Source: Micromonospora endophytica (GTDB lineage Bacteria > Actinomycetota > Actinomycetes > Mycobacteriales > Micromonosporaceae). From it: a stretch of 47,883 nucleotides of DNA. The stretch spans positions 1-47,883 of the forward strand of contig NZ_POTX01000016.1 in assembly GCF_003236305.1 (NCBI RefSeq). Direction: 5' to 3'. Shown in pieces: positions 1 through 8,119 of the stretch. Numbering within the stretch: the stretch's first letter is position 1; every line of letters begins with the position of its first letter. The translations under genes were made by a program, and so were the position numbers. The notes beneath the pieces were generated by a model. It saw only the letters and a program-made list of their open reading frames with translations, was not told where the DNA came from and made no database searches.

Positions 1-1344
1 ACCACCGGCCAACCGTACGAATACCGCCGCACCCCCCTCGTCGAACCCGACTGGACCCGCTTCCCCGGCTGGCGCCACGTCACCCGCGACCAGTGGGAAA
101 ACGCCCAGTGGCAGCGCGTCAACTGCGTCAAGAACATCAAGCAGCTACGCACCGTCCTCGGCGACACCGTCGACGAGACCTTCTACGCCGACCTGGAAGC
201 CGACCAGCGTGCCCTGGCGACCATGTCGATGCTGGTGCCACCACAGATGATCAACACGATGGTGCCGACCAGCACGCCCACCACCGAGGCGCTCCTGGCC
301 GACCCCATCCGGCGCTACATGATCCCGGTCGCCTCCGACCGCCGCACCGACTGGCCCTCACACCCGTACGCCAGTCGCGACTCGCTGCACGAACACGACA
401 TGTGGGTCGCCGAGGGCCTCACCCACCGCTACCCCACGAAGGTCCTCGCCGAACTGCTCTCCACCTGTCCGCAGTACTGCGGACACTGCACCCGCATGGA
501 CCTGGTCGGCAACTCCACCCCCATGGTCGACAAGCTCAAACTCACCCTCAAGCCGGTGGACCGCTACGACGCCCACATCACCTACCTCAAGGCCCACCCC
601 GGCGTGCGCGACGTGGTCGTCTCCGGCGGCGACGTGGCGAACGTGCCCTGGCGCAACCTTGAGTCGTACCTGATGCGGCTACTGGAGATCGAGACCATCC
701 GCGACATCCGGCTGGCCACCAAGGCCCTCATGGGGCTGCCCCAGCACTGGCTCCAGCCCGACGTCGTCGAGGGCCTGGAACGGGTCGCCCGCACCGCCGC
801 CCGACGCGGCGTCAACCTGGCCATCCACACCCACGTCAACCACGCCCAGTCGCTCACCCCACTTGTCGCCCGAGCCGCCCAGACCGCCCTCGACGTCGGC
901 GTCCGCGACGTACGCAACCAGGGCGTGCTGATGCGCGGCGTGAACGCCACCAGCACCGACCTGCTCGACCTCTGCTTCGCCCTGCAAGGCGAAGCCGGCA
1001 TCCTGCCCTACTACTTCTACATGTGCGACATGATCCCCAACGCCGAACACTGGCGGGTTCCGGTCTGGCACGCCCAGCAGCTCCAGCACGACATCATGGG
1101 CTACCTGCCCGGCTACGCCACCCCGCGGATCGTCTGCGACGTGCCCTTCGTCGGCAAGCGCTGGGTGCACATGGTCACCGAGTACGACCGGGAACGCGGC
1201 ATCTCCTACTGGACCAAGAACTACCGCACCTCGATCGAGTCCGCCGAACTGGCCGCGCTCAGCAAGCGTTACGCCTACTACGACCCGATTGACACGCTGC
1301 CCGAGGCCGGCCAGCGATGGTGGCACACCCACCGCGACGACTGA
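1..1344 (+). CDS. KamA-family radical SAM aminomutase-like protein (5' end outside window)
   Basis: The frame is open from the first base; 447 residues are visible and the start codon lies upstream. Residues C156, C160 and C163 of the visible part form the CxxxCxxC cluster motif that binds the 4Fe-4S/SAM centre of radical SAM enzymes. The surrounding sequence (YRRTPLVEPDW near the start, then NCVKNIKQL and SMLVPPQMIN) resembles actinobacterial proteins annotated as lysine 2,3-aminomutase, which move an amino group with SAM and PLP. The likely PLP lysine lies in a CDVPFVGKRW context and not in the glycine-rich PGGGGK context of characterised KamA, so the substrate may not be lysine. A strong terminator follows 14 bases after the stop. 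The family call is firm; the reaction is not. Confidence 0.85.
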   Translation, partial: TTGQPYEYRRTPLVEPDWTRFPGWRHVTRDQWENAQWQRVNCVKNIKQLRTVLGDTVDETFYADLEADQRALATMSMLVPPQMINTMVPTSTPTTEALLADPIRRYMIPVASDRRTDWPSHPYASRDSLHEHDMWVAEGLTHRYPTKVLAELLSTCPQYCGHCTRMDLVGNSTPMVDKLKLTLKPVDRYDAHITYLKAHPGVRDVVVSGGDVANVPWRNLESYLMRLLEIETIRDIRLATKALMGLPQHWLQPDVVEGLERVARTAARRGVNLAIHTHVNHAQSLTPLVARAAQTALDVGVRDVRNQGVLMRGVNATSTDLLDLCFALQGEAGILPYYFYMCDMIPNAEHWRVPVWHAQQLQHDIMGYLPGYATPRIVCDVPFVGKRWVHMVTEYDRERGISYWTKNYRTSIESAELAALSKRYAYYDPIDTLPEAGQRWWHTHRDD

Positions 1345-1357
1345 CCCCGCCGCACCG

Positions 1358-1402
1358 CCGACGAGCAGGGCCGCCAGATCATCTGGCGGCCCTGCTCGTC
1401 GG
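1358..1402. terminator. Bidirectional terminator hairpin
   Basis: A perfect 22-bp inverted repeat (arms 1358-1379 and 1381-1402) lies between two convergent genes, the KamA-like gene and the csbD-like gene. No U-tract follows, as is common in high-GC actinobacteria. Confidence 0.85.
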
Positions 1403-1407
1403 TATGG

Positions 1408-1602
1408 TCACCGGTTGAAGGCGTCCTTGGCGTTACGCCCGGCGTCCTTCACGTTCTCTCCCGCCTCACGCGCCCGCGCCTCGCTCTGCTCGCTGGCGCC
1501 CTCGGCACGCATGCGCTCGTTGTCGGTCATGTCTCCGATGCGCTCCTTGGCGGCACCGCTCATCTGCTCGACCTTGTTCTTCGCCTTGTCGGTGAAGCTC
1601 AT
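1408..1602 (-). CDS. CsbD family stress protein
   Basis: A 64-residue, highly charged, helix-prone protein. It opens with MSFTDKAKNKVEQMSG and continues with AKERIGDMTDNERMRAEG, the hallmark CsbD pattern of a short amphipathic helix with conserved K/A/G and an NxxxxxEG segment. The ATG is preceded by a good GAGGAGG Shine-Dalgarno six bases away. CsbD proteins are general-stress proteins (sigma-B regulon in Bacillus) of unknown molecular role. The gene is monocistronic, convergent with the KamA-like gene and divergent from the histidine phosphatase. The family assignment is confident; regulation is not visible. Confidence 0.88.
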   Translation of the reverse strand: MSFTDKAKNKVEQMSGAAKERIGDMTDNERMRAEGASEQSEARAREAGENVKDAGRNAKDAFNR

Positions 1603-1770
1603 GTCGGGCCTCCTCTGCTCTGGCGGTAAGTCCGACCTTCTTGTTCTGTGTCCCCTCAGCTGCTGCGTGGAAACCCCGGTGAGGGATCACATCGCGTAAG
1701 GCATCCTAGGACACTAGGTGCCGTCCGAGCCGCACCGGCGACGGCAGCGGCGCGGTGGTTAACTGGGCGC

Positions 1771-2355
1771 ATGGGGCAGATCATGCTGATCCGGCACGGT
1801 GAGACCACCTGGAGCGCCAGCCGTCGACACACGTCGTACACGGATCTGGAACTCACACCCGACGGTGCGCGGCAGGCCCGCGCACTCGGTGCCGCCCTCG
1901 CCGCACAGCGGTTCGCCGCCGTGCTGACCAGCCCGCGCATCCGCGCCCTGCGCACCGCGCAGCTGGCCGGGCTGACCGTCACCGGCACCGACGAGGACCT
2001 GACCGAATGGAACTACGGCGAGTACGAGGGCCTCACCACCGCTGAGATCCAGGAAGACCAGCCCGGCTGGAGCGTCTGGTCCGACGGCTGTCCGGGCGGG
2101 GAATCTCCGAGCGAGGTCGGTGAGCGCGTCGACCGGATGCTCAGCCGCCTGCATCCGCTGCTCGACCAGGGGTCCGTGGCGCTGGTCGGACACGCCCACA
2201 CGCTGCGCGTGCTGGGTGCCCGATGGGTCGGCCTACCGCCCTCGGCCGGGGCGCTGCTCCGGCTGGACACCGCCACCCTCAGCCTGCTCGGCCACGAGCA
2301 CGGCCGCCGGGTCATCCTGCGCTGGAACCAGCCCGCGCCCACCGCGCCGGCCTGA
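1771..2355 (+). CDS. Histidine phosphatase family protein
   Basis: A 194-residue protein starting at the ATG at 1771; a longer upstream frame lacks family similarity. Residues 6-12 (LIRHGET) carry the catalytic phosphohistidine motif. SPRIRALRTAQL supplies the second conserved arginine, E79-type acid residues lie in TEWNYGEYEGLT, and LVGHAHTLRVL holds the second active-site histidine. This is the arrangement of small cofactor-independent phosphoglycerate-mutase-like phosphatases (branch 1). The substrate is unknown; family members dephosphorylate sugar phosphates, nucleotides or phosphoproteins. It is a single gene, ending at a bidirectional terminator shared with the opposite-strand glycan genes. 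Confidence 0.9.
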   Translation: MGQIMLIRHGETTWSASRRHTSYTDLELTPDGARQARALGAALAAQRFAAVLTSPRIRALRTAQLAGLTVTGTDEDLTEWNYGEYEGLTTAEIQEDQPGWSVWSDGCPGGESPSEVGERVDRMLSRLHPLLDQGSVALVGHAHTLRVLGARWVGLPPSAGALLRLDTATLSLLGHEHGRRVILRWNQPAPTAPA

Positions 2356-2423
2356 CCAGGCGCGGCCCAGCGGCCTCAGCGCAAACACCACCGCGGACTG
2401 ATCACGCACCACACCGGAACGCC

Positions 2424-2464
2424 GACGGCTCCGGTCCGACGTGGTACGTCGGACCGGAGCCGTC
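2424..2464. terminator. Bidirectional terminator hairpin
   Basis: A perfect 17-bp inverted repeat (2424-2440 and 2448-2464) has a 7-base spacer that can extend the stem by two pairs. It lies between the convergent histidine phosphatase and CDP-glycerol phosphotransferase genes. Confidence 0.85.
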
Positions 2465-2473
2465 AGGTGGAAC

Positions 2474-4156
2474 TCAGAGGTAGCGACCGGCCTCGTCGAG
2501 GAAGTGCTGCGCGTACCCCTCGGCGGGAATGTCGCCGAGGTAGTACTTCTTCAGGTCGTGACGAGTGGACGCCAGCGGATCGCTGCCGAGCATGTCGTCC
2601 AGCACCGGGTCGAGCCCACGTACCCGGCCCTCGTGCGCGTCGATCACATAGGCCGCGCGGGCCAGCGGGAACGCGTCGGTGAACCGGTCCGGCGGCGCCG
2701 AGACCGCGACCATCGCGAACGGCTTCTCCGAGTACAGGTAGTCGGCCACCACACTCGACACGTCAGAGACCATCACGTCCGAGGCGTTGAAACAGTCCAC
2801 CACCGACATCTTCATCTCGGCCTCGGGACCGAAGACGTGCGGCCGACCGTTCGCCTGGCTGTCCTCGGCCAACAGCGCCCGGATGCGGGCACACTCCGCG
2901 GTCAACTCCGCCGACCGCTGCGAGTACGGGTGCGGCCGGAAGACCACACTGCACCCGCGCGCCAGCAGCGCCTTGATGATGTCGTAGCCGACAAGCAGCG
3001 ACGAGTAGTTCGAGTCGGCGTAGAAACCGGCCCACGTCGGCGCGTAGAGCACCCGCGGGTTCGCGATCGAGGCGATCGGCTGTGCGGCGATGGCGACGTT
3101 CTCCACCTGCGGACGTCCCACAATGGTGAACATCTCCGCCGGCATGCTCACCCCGTTGGCGGCGAACCTGTCGATCGCCGCCTGGCCGGCGACGAAGTTC
3201 CTGTCGTACATCCGGAACACCGGGTTGTGGCTCGGCACCTTGTCGCTGTCACCGTGGTTGAGCTGGATGTGCTTGAGCCTGGTGTAGCGGATCAGGTGGC
3301 AGTTCTTCGTGGCGGTGTTGACGTAGAAGGCGGCCCTCAACGACGGGACGATGACCGCGTCGAGTTCGGTCAACCCGGCCCGGAACACCACAGGTGCGGT
3401 GGTCAGTCGCAGCACCTCGTTGAAGTTGGCCTCGCTGCGCACCAGGACGAAGTACTTCTTGCCGAGCCGCTCCAGGTAGGGCAGCCACATCGCGATCTGG
3501 TAGCCGGTGGCGGAGGGCGCCTCCCAGTGCAGCACGAAAGCCGGCTCGTACGCGGTGAGCGCGGCGGTCAACCGCTCCTCGCTGCGGTGCCGGGCCTGCA
3601 CCCGGGTCGTCGCCTGCCAACCGGTGAAGCCGACCAGACCCAGGGCCGCCGCCGACACCGCCACCGTCACCAGCCCGGTCAGGCCGGTGAACCCGCAGAT
3701 CAGGGCCGTGACCACCGCGACGCCGTTGACCAGCACCGCGCGGCTCGTGTTGGGCCGCAGGGCAGGCCGCAGGCCGCTGCCGGGCAGGTTGGCCGCGACC
3801 GGGTAGACGGCACGGGACACCGCCATCACCGGCGCCTCGCCGAGAACCGCCACGGCCGCGAGACCGACGCCCACCGCCAGGAAGGGATCGAGCCCGCCGT
3901 GCACCGCGCCGAGCAGATAGGCGGTGGCCAGCAGCAACAGCCGCACCACCACTGTCGCTTCGGAGCGGGCCTTTCCGCCCCGGAACGCGCCCCGCCACAC
4001 CCAGCCCAGCAGACCGACCGCGATCAGCGCCGGCGGCAGTGCCCAGAGGGGAGAGTTGCCCACCGCCGCGAGCAGCAGCGCGAGCACGGCCGCCGCCTCA
4101 GCGGCCAGAATGGGCAGTCGGCCGGCCAACCAGCCGCCGACCCCGGAACGCTTCAC
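2474..4156 (-). CDS. CDP-glycerol glycerophosphotransferase family protein
   Basis: A 560-residue protein from a GTG start. The first ~190 residues hold several hydrophobic segments, suggesting a membrane anchor. From about residue 235 on it matches the Glyphos_transf (TagB/TagF-like) fold: a QLNHGDSDK phosphate-site segment, YAPTWAGFY, RPHPYSQ, and near the end SDVSSVVADYLYSEKPF. TagB/TagF-like enzymes move glycerol-phosphate (or another polyol phosphate) from a CDP donor onto a lipid-linked or glycan acceptor. Its GTG overlaps the stop of the pyruvyl transferase gene by 4 bases, so the two are translationally coupled. The acceptor is unknown; a teichoic- or phospho-glycan role is inferred. 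Confidence 0.85.
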   Translation of the reverse strand: MKRSGVGGWLAGRLPILAAEAAAVLALLLAAVGNSPLWALPPALIAVGLLGWVWRGAFRGGKARSEATVVVRLLLLATAYLLGAVHGGLDPFLAVGVGLAAVAVLGEAPVMAVSRAVYPVAANLPGSGLRPALRPNTSRAVLVNGVAVVTALICGFTGLTGLVTVAVSAAALGLVGFTGWQATTRVQARHRSEERLTAALTAYEPAFVLHWEAPSATGYQIAMWLPYLERLGKKYFVLVRSEANFNEVLRLTTAPVVFRAGLTELDAVIVPSLRAAFYVNTATKNCHLIRYTRLKHIQLNHGDSDKVPSHNPVFRMYDRNFVAGQAAIDRFAANGVSMPAEMFTIVGRPQVENVAIAAQPIASIANPRVLYAPTWAGFYADSNYSSLLVGYDIIKALLARGCSVVFRPHPYSQRSAELTAECARIRALLAEDSQANGRPHVFGPEAEMKMSVVDCFNASDVMVSDVSSVVADYLYSEKPFAMVAVSAPPDRFTDAFPLARAAYVIDAHEGRVRGLDPVLDDMLGSDPLASTRHDLKKYYLGDIPAEGYAQHFLDEAGRYL

Positions 4157-5607
4157 CGCCGGACCCCCGCTGACGACGGGTTGATCCGCAACACCCTGCC
4201 CACCCGGCCGCGCCAGCTCGCCAGGAAGTTCTGCTGCACCTTCAGCTCCTGCTCCAATCGGGTCACCCGCTCCTCGAGTGACTCCTTTCCGCGTGGCTCG
4301 CGGAACGGTGGTTCAAATGCGTACGCCGGCCGCTCCAGATCACCGTCGTGCCCCTGCCGCAGCCAACGCAGCCGCGACATCACCTGGCGACGGCCGACTA
4401 CGTCCGACGCCATCAGGGTGTGCACCGGTCCGGGGAACTTGGCGGCGGCCAGTGCCGCGTCATAGGCCGGGTTGGCCTTGCCCGGCTGGAAGACGTGCTC
4501 GAGATTGTTGTGCTCGAGGAACTTCACGTAGGTCGCGAAGGTCTCCGCCTGCCGGGGCAGGAACCCGTCGAAGTCGGCCTCCTCGTAGAGCCGCTGCGCG
4601 TCGACGTCCGGCGGCAGGTCGGCGTAGAGGCGGTACGGGATGCCGTGGTACTCGGCCAGCTCGACGGTACGCGAGTCGTGCGCCAGCACCACCGAGGGCG
4701 TACCGGCCAGCACGCCGGCGACGTTGCCGTGGATCCGGGTGCCGAACGCGAAGTGCTGCTCGGCCATGAAGTCGACCCAGGTGGAGGCGTCCACGAAGAA
4801 CCGCATCCGGTCGTTCTCGTACAGCGGGTGATCGGTGTGCACCGGCATCCGCGGGTTGCCGACCTTGGCCGGGTTCTCCCCCCACAGCATCAGTGCGAGC
4901 CGGTGATGCTGCTGGGGCACGATGACGCTGTTCGGGTAGCGGGTGGTGTTGGCCTCGATCAGCCGGTCGACCCCCTTGACTTTCGGGGTGTAGGAGATGG
5001 CCAACGGGCTGTCCCAGGTCAGCCGGTCGACCTTGCGCACCAGCGGCCCGAGGGGACCGTTGCCGAACATGGACGGGCAGCCGATCACCCGCACGTGCTC
5101 GTCACCGAAGCCCAGGTATTTGAGCATGCGGGCGGTGTACTCGCCGCGCACCCCGATCGAGGCCGACCGGTCCAGCACCGCCTTGGTGAACCGCGTCACG
5201 ATCCGCTTGTACTCGTCGGGCAGCGTGTCGAAGTCGGTGCCGTACGGCAGCTGCGCCCCGATGCCGACCACGGTGACCGGGATCGTCAGCTTCTCGATGA
5301 CCTTCGCGAGCCGCTCCAGGTGCGGCAGGAAGGTGTCCCGGTAGGAGTTCGCCATCGGCAGCACGAACCGGTCGAACTCCTCGTTCGTGCGCTGGATGTA
5401 GCGGCCCAGGTGCACCGGACGCTCGTGCACGTACGAGTTGGCGACCACCTCGGCGTCGGGCACGCTGAGCACCCGGAAGACCGCGCTGTAGAAGAGCATG
5501 TTGCCGGAGTTCGACCCGAAGATGCCGAGCCGCGACGAGGCGAGGCTCTGCTCGTGCGACAGCACAGTCAGTGGGCTCTTGCCGGCGCGGATGAGGATCC
5601 GTGTCAT
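4153..5607 (-). CDS. Polysaccharide pyruvyl transferase family protein
   Basis: A 484-residue protein starting at an ATG (MTRILIRAGKSPL). It fits the CsaB/WcaK pyruvyl transferase family: an N-terminal NSGNMLFYSAVFRVL segment, VGIGAQLPYGTD, the conserved FGTRIHGNVAGVLAGTPSVVLAHDSRT block near residues 295-325, and a C-terminal region with a predicted helical tail (ERVTRLEQELKVQQN). These enzymes transfer pyruvate from PEP as a ketal onto cell-surface sugars. It is the promoter-proximal gene of a two-gene unit with the downstream CDP-glycerol phosphotransferase-like gene. The tail looks like a short coiled coil. The exact glycan target cannot be told. Confidence 0.85.
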   Translation of the reverse strand: MTRILIRAGKSPLTVLSHEQSLASSRLGIFGSNSGNMLFYSAVFRVLSVPDAEVVANSYVHERPVHLGRYIQRTNEEFDRFVLPMANSYRDTFLPHLERLAKVIEKLTIPVTVVGIGAQLPYGTDFDTLPDEYKRIVTRFTKAVLDRSASIGVRGEYTARMLKYLGFGDEHVRVIGCPSMFGNGPLGPLVRKVDRLTWDSPLAISYTPKVKGVDRLIEANTTRYPNSVIVPQQHHRLALMLWGENPAKVGNPRMPVHTDHPLYENDRMRFFVDASTWVDFMAEQHFAFGTRIHGNVAGVLAGTPSVVLAHDSRTVELAEYHGIPYRLYADLPPDVDAQRLYEEADFDGFLPRQAETFATYVKFLEHNNLEHVFQPGKANPAYDAALAAAKFPGPVHTLMASDVVGRRQVMSRLRWLRQGHDGDLERPAYAFEPPFREPRGKESLEERVTRLEQELKVQQNFLASWRGRVGRVLRINPSSAGVRR

Positions 5608-5714
5608 GAGCGGACCCCGGACACCGTACGGGTGAACGGCAATCGCGTCGATCGGTACATCTCATCCTCCCCTTGAAGGCACGCGAGGCAACCCGGGTGT
5701 CTTCGGCAACAGGA

Positions 5715-5744
5715 GTCGACGCCGGCGGTTGGTCCGGCGTCGAC
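5715..5744 (-). terminator. Probable terminator hairpin
   Basis: A perfect 11-bp inverted repeat (5715-5725 and 5734-5744) with an 8-base loop lies downstream of the lrp-like gene and upstream of the pyruvyl transferase gene on the same strand. It probably ends the former transcript. Confidence 0.6.
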
Positions 5745-5835
5745 TGCACGTTCAGGTCGTGCTCACGCGGAATTCGGCTTGGATCCTAGCTCCGTCGGCG
5801 GCCCGTCGACCGCACCGGGGGTAACCGGGTGTCGA

Positions 5836-6330
5836 TTAACCCGGTGGCTCGGTCGTACCGCCGCGGTGCCGGTGCGTCGGCACATCGGGACCTACCTTGG
5901 GCGGTCGGTGCTCGTACGGAGTGGAGAGCACGACAGTGGTCCGGGTGGTGACATTTGCCGAGGTACGGATCTCCTGGAGCACCCGTTCCAGGTCCGCCGG
6001 ACCGGCGACCCGGACCAGCAGCAGATAGAAGTCCTCCCCCGCCACCGAGTAGCACGAGTCGATCTCCGGCAGGTGGGCCAACCGCTCCGGGGCGTCGTCG
6101 GGCTGGGACGGATCAAACGGGCGGATCGCCACGAACGCGGTGAGCGGCAGGTCGAGCGCCTCGAAGGAGACCCGCGCGGCGTACCCCTTGATCACACCGC
6201 GTTGCTCCAGCCGGCGTACCCGCTGATGGACCGCGGAGACCGACAGCCCGACCTTCTCCGCGAGGTCTGTGTACGACAGCCGTCCGTCGGTGGTCAGCGC
6301 GACGACGATGGCCTGGTCGATCTCCTCCAC
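5836..6330 (-). CDS. Lrp/AsnC family transcriptional regulator
   Basis: A 164-residue protein from a GTG at 6330 with a GTAGGG Shine-Dalgarno nine bases upstream. An in-frame TTG at 6339 is the alternative start. Residues ~1-60 form the winged HTH (EEIDQAIVVAL, then LAEKVGLSVSAVHQRVRRLEQRGVI), followed by the RAM effector-binding domain (LPLTAFVAIRPF, EIDSCYSVAGEDFYLLLVRV, DLERVLQEIRTSANV, TTVVLSTPYEHRPP). Such regulators sense amino acids and control their transport and breakdown. It sits behind an acyl-CoA dehydrogenase gene in the same direction but is separated from it by a terminator, so a regulatory link is possible but not shown. Confidence 0.88.
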   Translation of the reverse strand: MEEIDQAIVVALTTDGRLSYTDLAEKVGLSVSAVHQRVRRLEQRGVIKGYAARVSFEALDLPLTAFVAIRPFDPSQPDDAPERLAHLPEIDSCYSVAGEDFYLLLVRVAGPADLERVLQEIRTSANVTTRTTVVLSTPYEHRPPKVGPDVPTHRHRGGTTEPPG

Positions 6331-6370
6331 GGCGTGCAACCCTACCGAGTACGGGCCGTCGGCGCGACGA

Positions 6371-6403
6371 CCCGCCCGCCGAGCGTCACCGTCGGCGGGC
6401 GGG
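6371..6403 (-). terminator. Terminator hairpin behind acyl-CoA dehydrogenase
   Basis: A perfect 12-bp GC-rich inverted repeat (6371-6382 and 6392-6403) with a 9-base loop begins 14 bases after the stop of the acyl-CoA dehydrogenase gene. Confidence 0.75.
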
Positions 6404-6416
6404 CGACCCCGTTCGG

Positions 6417-7559
6417 TCAGCCCTTCGCCAACGCCCGGGAGATCACCAGACGCTGGATCTGGTTGGTGCCCTCGACGATCTGGAGCACCTTCGCCTCCCG
6501 CATGTACCGCTCCACCGGGTGGTCGGCCACGTAGCCGGCGCCGCCGAGCACCTGCACCGCGTCCGTGGTCACCCGCATCGCCATGTCGGTGGCGAACAGT
6601 TTCGCCTTGGCCGCCTCGATCGAGTACGGCCGGCCGGCGTCCCGCAGCCGCGCCGCGGCCAGCATCAACGCGCGGGCCGCGGAGATCTGGGTGGCCAGGT
6701 CGGCCAGGGTGAAGCCGAGACCCTGGAAGTCGATGATCGAGCGGCCGAACTGCTGGCGCTGCCGGGCGTAGTCCACCGCGTAGTCCAACGCCGCCTGGGC
6801 CAGCCCCACCGCGCAGGCGGCGATGCCGAGCCGGCCGGCATCCAGGGCGGACATCGCGATGGTGAAGCCGTTGCCCTCGCCGCCGATCAGTCGGTCCGCC
6901 GGCACCCGGGCGTCGTCGAAGGCGAGTTGCGCCACCGGCGAGGAGCGCAGACCCATGGTGCGTTCGGCGGCCTGCGGGTGGATGCCGGGCGTGGCCCGGT
7001 CGGCGAGCAGGCAGGAGATGCCGCGCGCGCCGGGGCCGCCGGTACGGCAGAAGACGTTGTAGAAGTCGGCCACCTGGGCGTGGGTGATCCACGCCTTGGT
7101 GCCGGTCACCACGTAGGCGTCGCCGTCGCGGACCGCCTTCGTGGTCAGCGCCGCGGCATCCGACCCGCCCTGCGGCTCGGAGAGGCAGTACGCGCCCAGC
7201 AGCTCGCCACCGATCATGTCGGGCAGCAGTTTGCGCTGCTCCTCGGTGCCGAATGCGGCGACCGGGTAGCAGGACAGGGTGTGCACGCTGACCGCCTCGG
7301 CGACGGCGAGCCAGCGGCTGGCCAGGATCTCCAGCACCTGGAGGTAGACCTCGTACGGCTGGGCGGCGCCGCCGTGCTCCTCGGCGTACGGCAGGCCGAG
7401 CAGGCCGGCCCGGCCCAGGGTACGCAGCACCTCGCGGGGGAACTCGGCGCGAGACTCGTACTCGACGGCCTTCGGGGCGAGTTCCCGGTCGGCGAGTTCG
7501 GTGGCCAGTTCCAGCAGGTCGTGGGCCTCGTCGGTGGGCAGGATCCGGTCGACAGTCAT
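6417..7559 (-). CDS. Acyl-CoA dehydrogenase family protein
   Basis: A 380-residue flavoprotein of standard family length from an ATG at 7559. The three expected domains are visible: an N-terminal helical domain, a middle beta domain with the signatures AYCLSEPQGGSD and GTKAWITHAQVADFY, and a C-terminal helical domain with QFGRSIIDFQGLGF and VQVLGGAGYVADHPVERYMREAKVLQI. E363 in VEGTNQIQ is the catalytic base position of short-chain-type dehydrogenases. It would oxidise an acyl-CoA at C2-C3 and pass electrons to ETF; the chain (fatty or branched amino-acid derived) is unknown. The divergent upstream region has an AACGTTCGTT-type sequence at 7635-7644 resembling TetR-family sites, but this is only suggestive. 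Confidence 0.92.
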   Translation of the reverse strand: MTVDRILPTDEAHDLLELATELADRELAPKAVEYESRAEFPREVLRTLGRAGLLGLPYAEEHGGAAQPYEVYLQVLEILASRWLAVAEAVSVHTLSCYPVAAFGTEEQRKLLPDMIGGELLGAYCLSEPQGGSDAAALTTKAVRDGDAYVVTGTKAWITHAQVADFYNVFCRTGGPGARGISCLLADRATPGIHPQAAERTMGLRSSPVAQLAFDDARVPADRLIGGEGNGFTIAMSALDAGRLGIAACAVGLAQAALDYAVDYARQRQQFGRSIIDFQGLGFTLADLATQISAARALMLAAARLRDAGRPYSIEAAKAKLFATDMAMRVTTDAVQVLGGAGYVADHPVERYMREAKVLQIVEGTNQIQRLVISRALAKG

Positions 7560-7827
7560 GGCGCGGTGAGCTCCCCGGGGTGGGTGTTGATCTGGTGCAT
7601 GCCGCCTGTGGTGCAGACGCCACCCTCTCAGCTTAACGTTCGTTCGGGTTGGGCAGCTGACGGACGCCGCTGGTCGGCCCGGCGAACACGCCGGCGGTCG
7701 AATCGCCGGCGCGCACCGGCAGAGCGGTCAGGAATCGAGAAGCGCCCCGCCGCCGGGCCGCAGCAAGCTTGCCCCAGGACATCCCGCCGGCTGGGTCACG
7801 CCGGGCTCACACTCCATGGAGGTCGCC

Positions 7828-8043
7828 ATGAACTGGAACAACGCTGTCCGACAAACCCATCGCTGGACGTCCGTCACGTTCGCCGTGACCATGGCCGTCG
7901 CCTTCGTCGCCGTCGCGCAGGCCGATCCCGTCGAGTGGGTGTTCTATCTGCCGTTGCTCCCGCTGGCCCTGCTTCTGCTCACCGGTCTGTACCTGTTCGT
8001 CCTGCCGTACGCCCGCAGGCGGCGGGGAACTTCACTTCGGTGA
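7828..8043 (+). CDS. Small two-helix membrane protein
   Basis: A 71-residue protein. The ATG at 7828 is chosen over 7816 because GGAGG lies five bases before it. Two hydrophobic segments (about residues 16-32 and 37-63) are followed by a basic tail ending YARRRRGTSLR, so the C terminus is probably cytoplasmic. I do not recognise a family beyond small actinobacterial membrane proteins. The gene stands alone between the divergent acyl-CoA dehydrogenase gene and a bidirectional terminator. Confidence 0.75.
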   Translation: MNWNNAVRQTHRWTSVTFAVTMAVAFVAVAQADPVEWVFYLPLLPLALLLLTGLYLFVLPYARRRRGTSLR

Positions 8044-8071
8044 GGTCTTCGATGCTCCTGCCCGCTCGCCG

Positions 8072-8112
8072 CAGCGTCGGCGGCGGCCGGAGGAGGCCCG
8101 CCGCCGACGCTG
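8072..8112. terminator. Bidirectional terminator hairpin
   Basis: A perfect 15-bp inverted repeat (8072-8086 and 8098-8112) with an 11-base loop sits between the convergent small membrane gene and the secreted-protein gene. Confidence 0.8.
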
Positions 8113-8119
8113 ACCGGCG

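Noticed and set aside
1648..1674. Sigma-B-like promoter (GTTTCC-N15-GGACAC) for the csbD-like gene
   Set aside because: The -10 is a poor match to GGGTAT; too weak to list as a promoter.
2441..4465. 674-residue open frame on the plus strand
   Set aside because: It is antisense to the CDP-glycerol phosphotransferase gene, has Arg/His/Gly/Val shadow composition and no family motifs.
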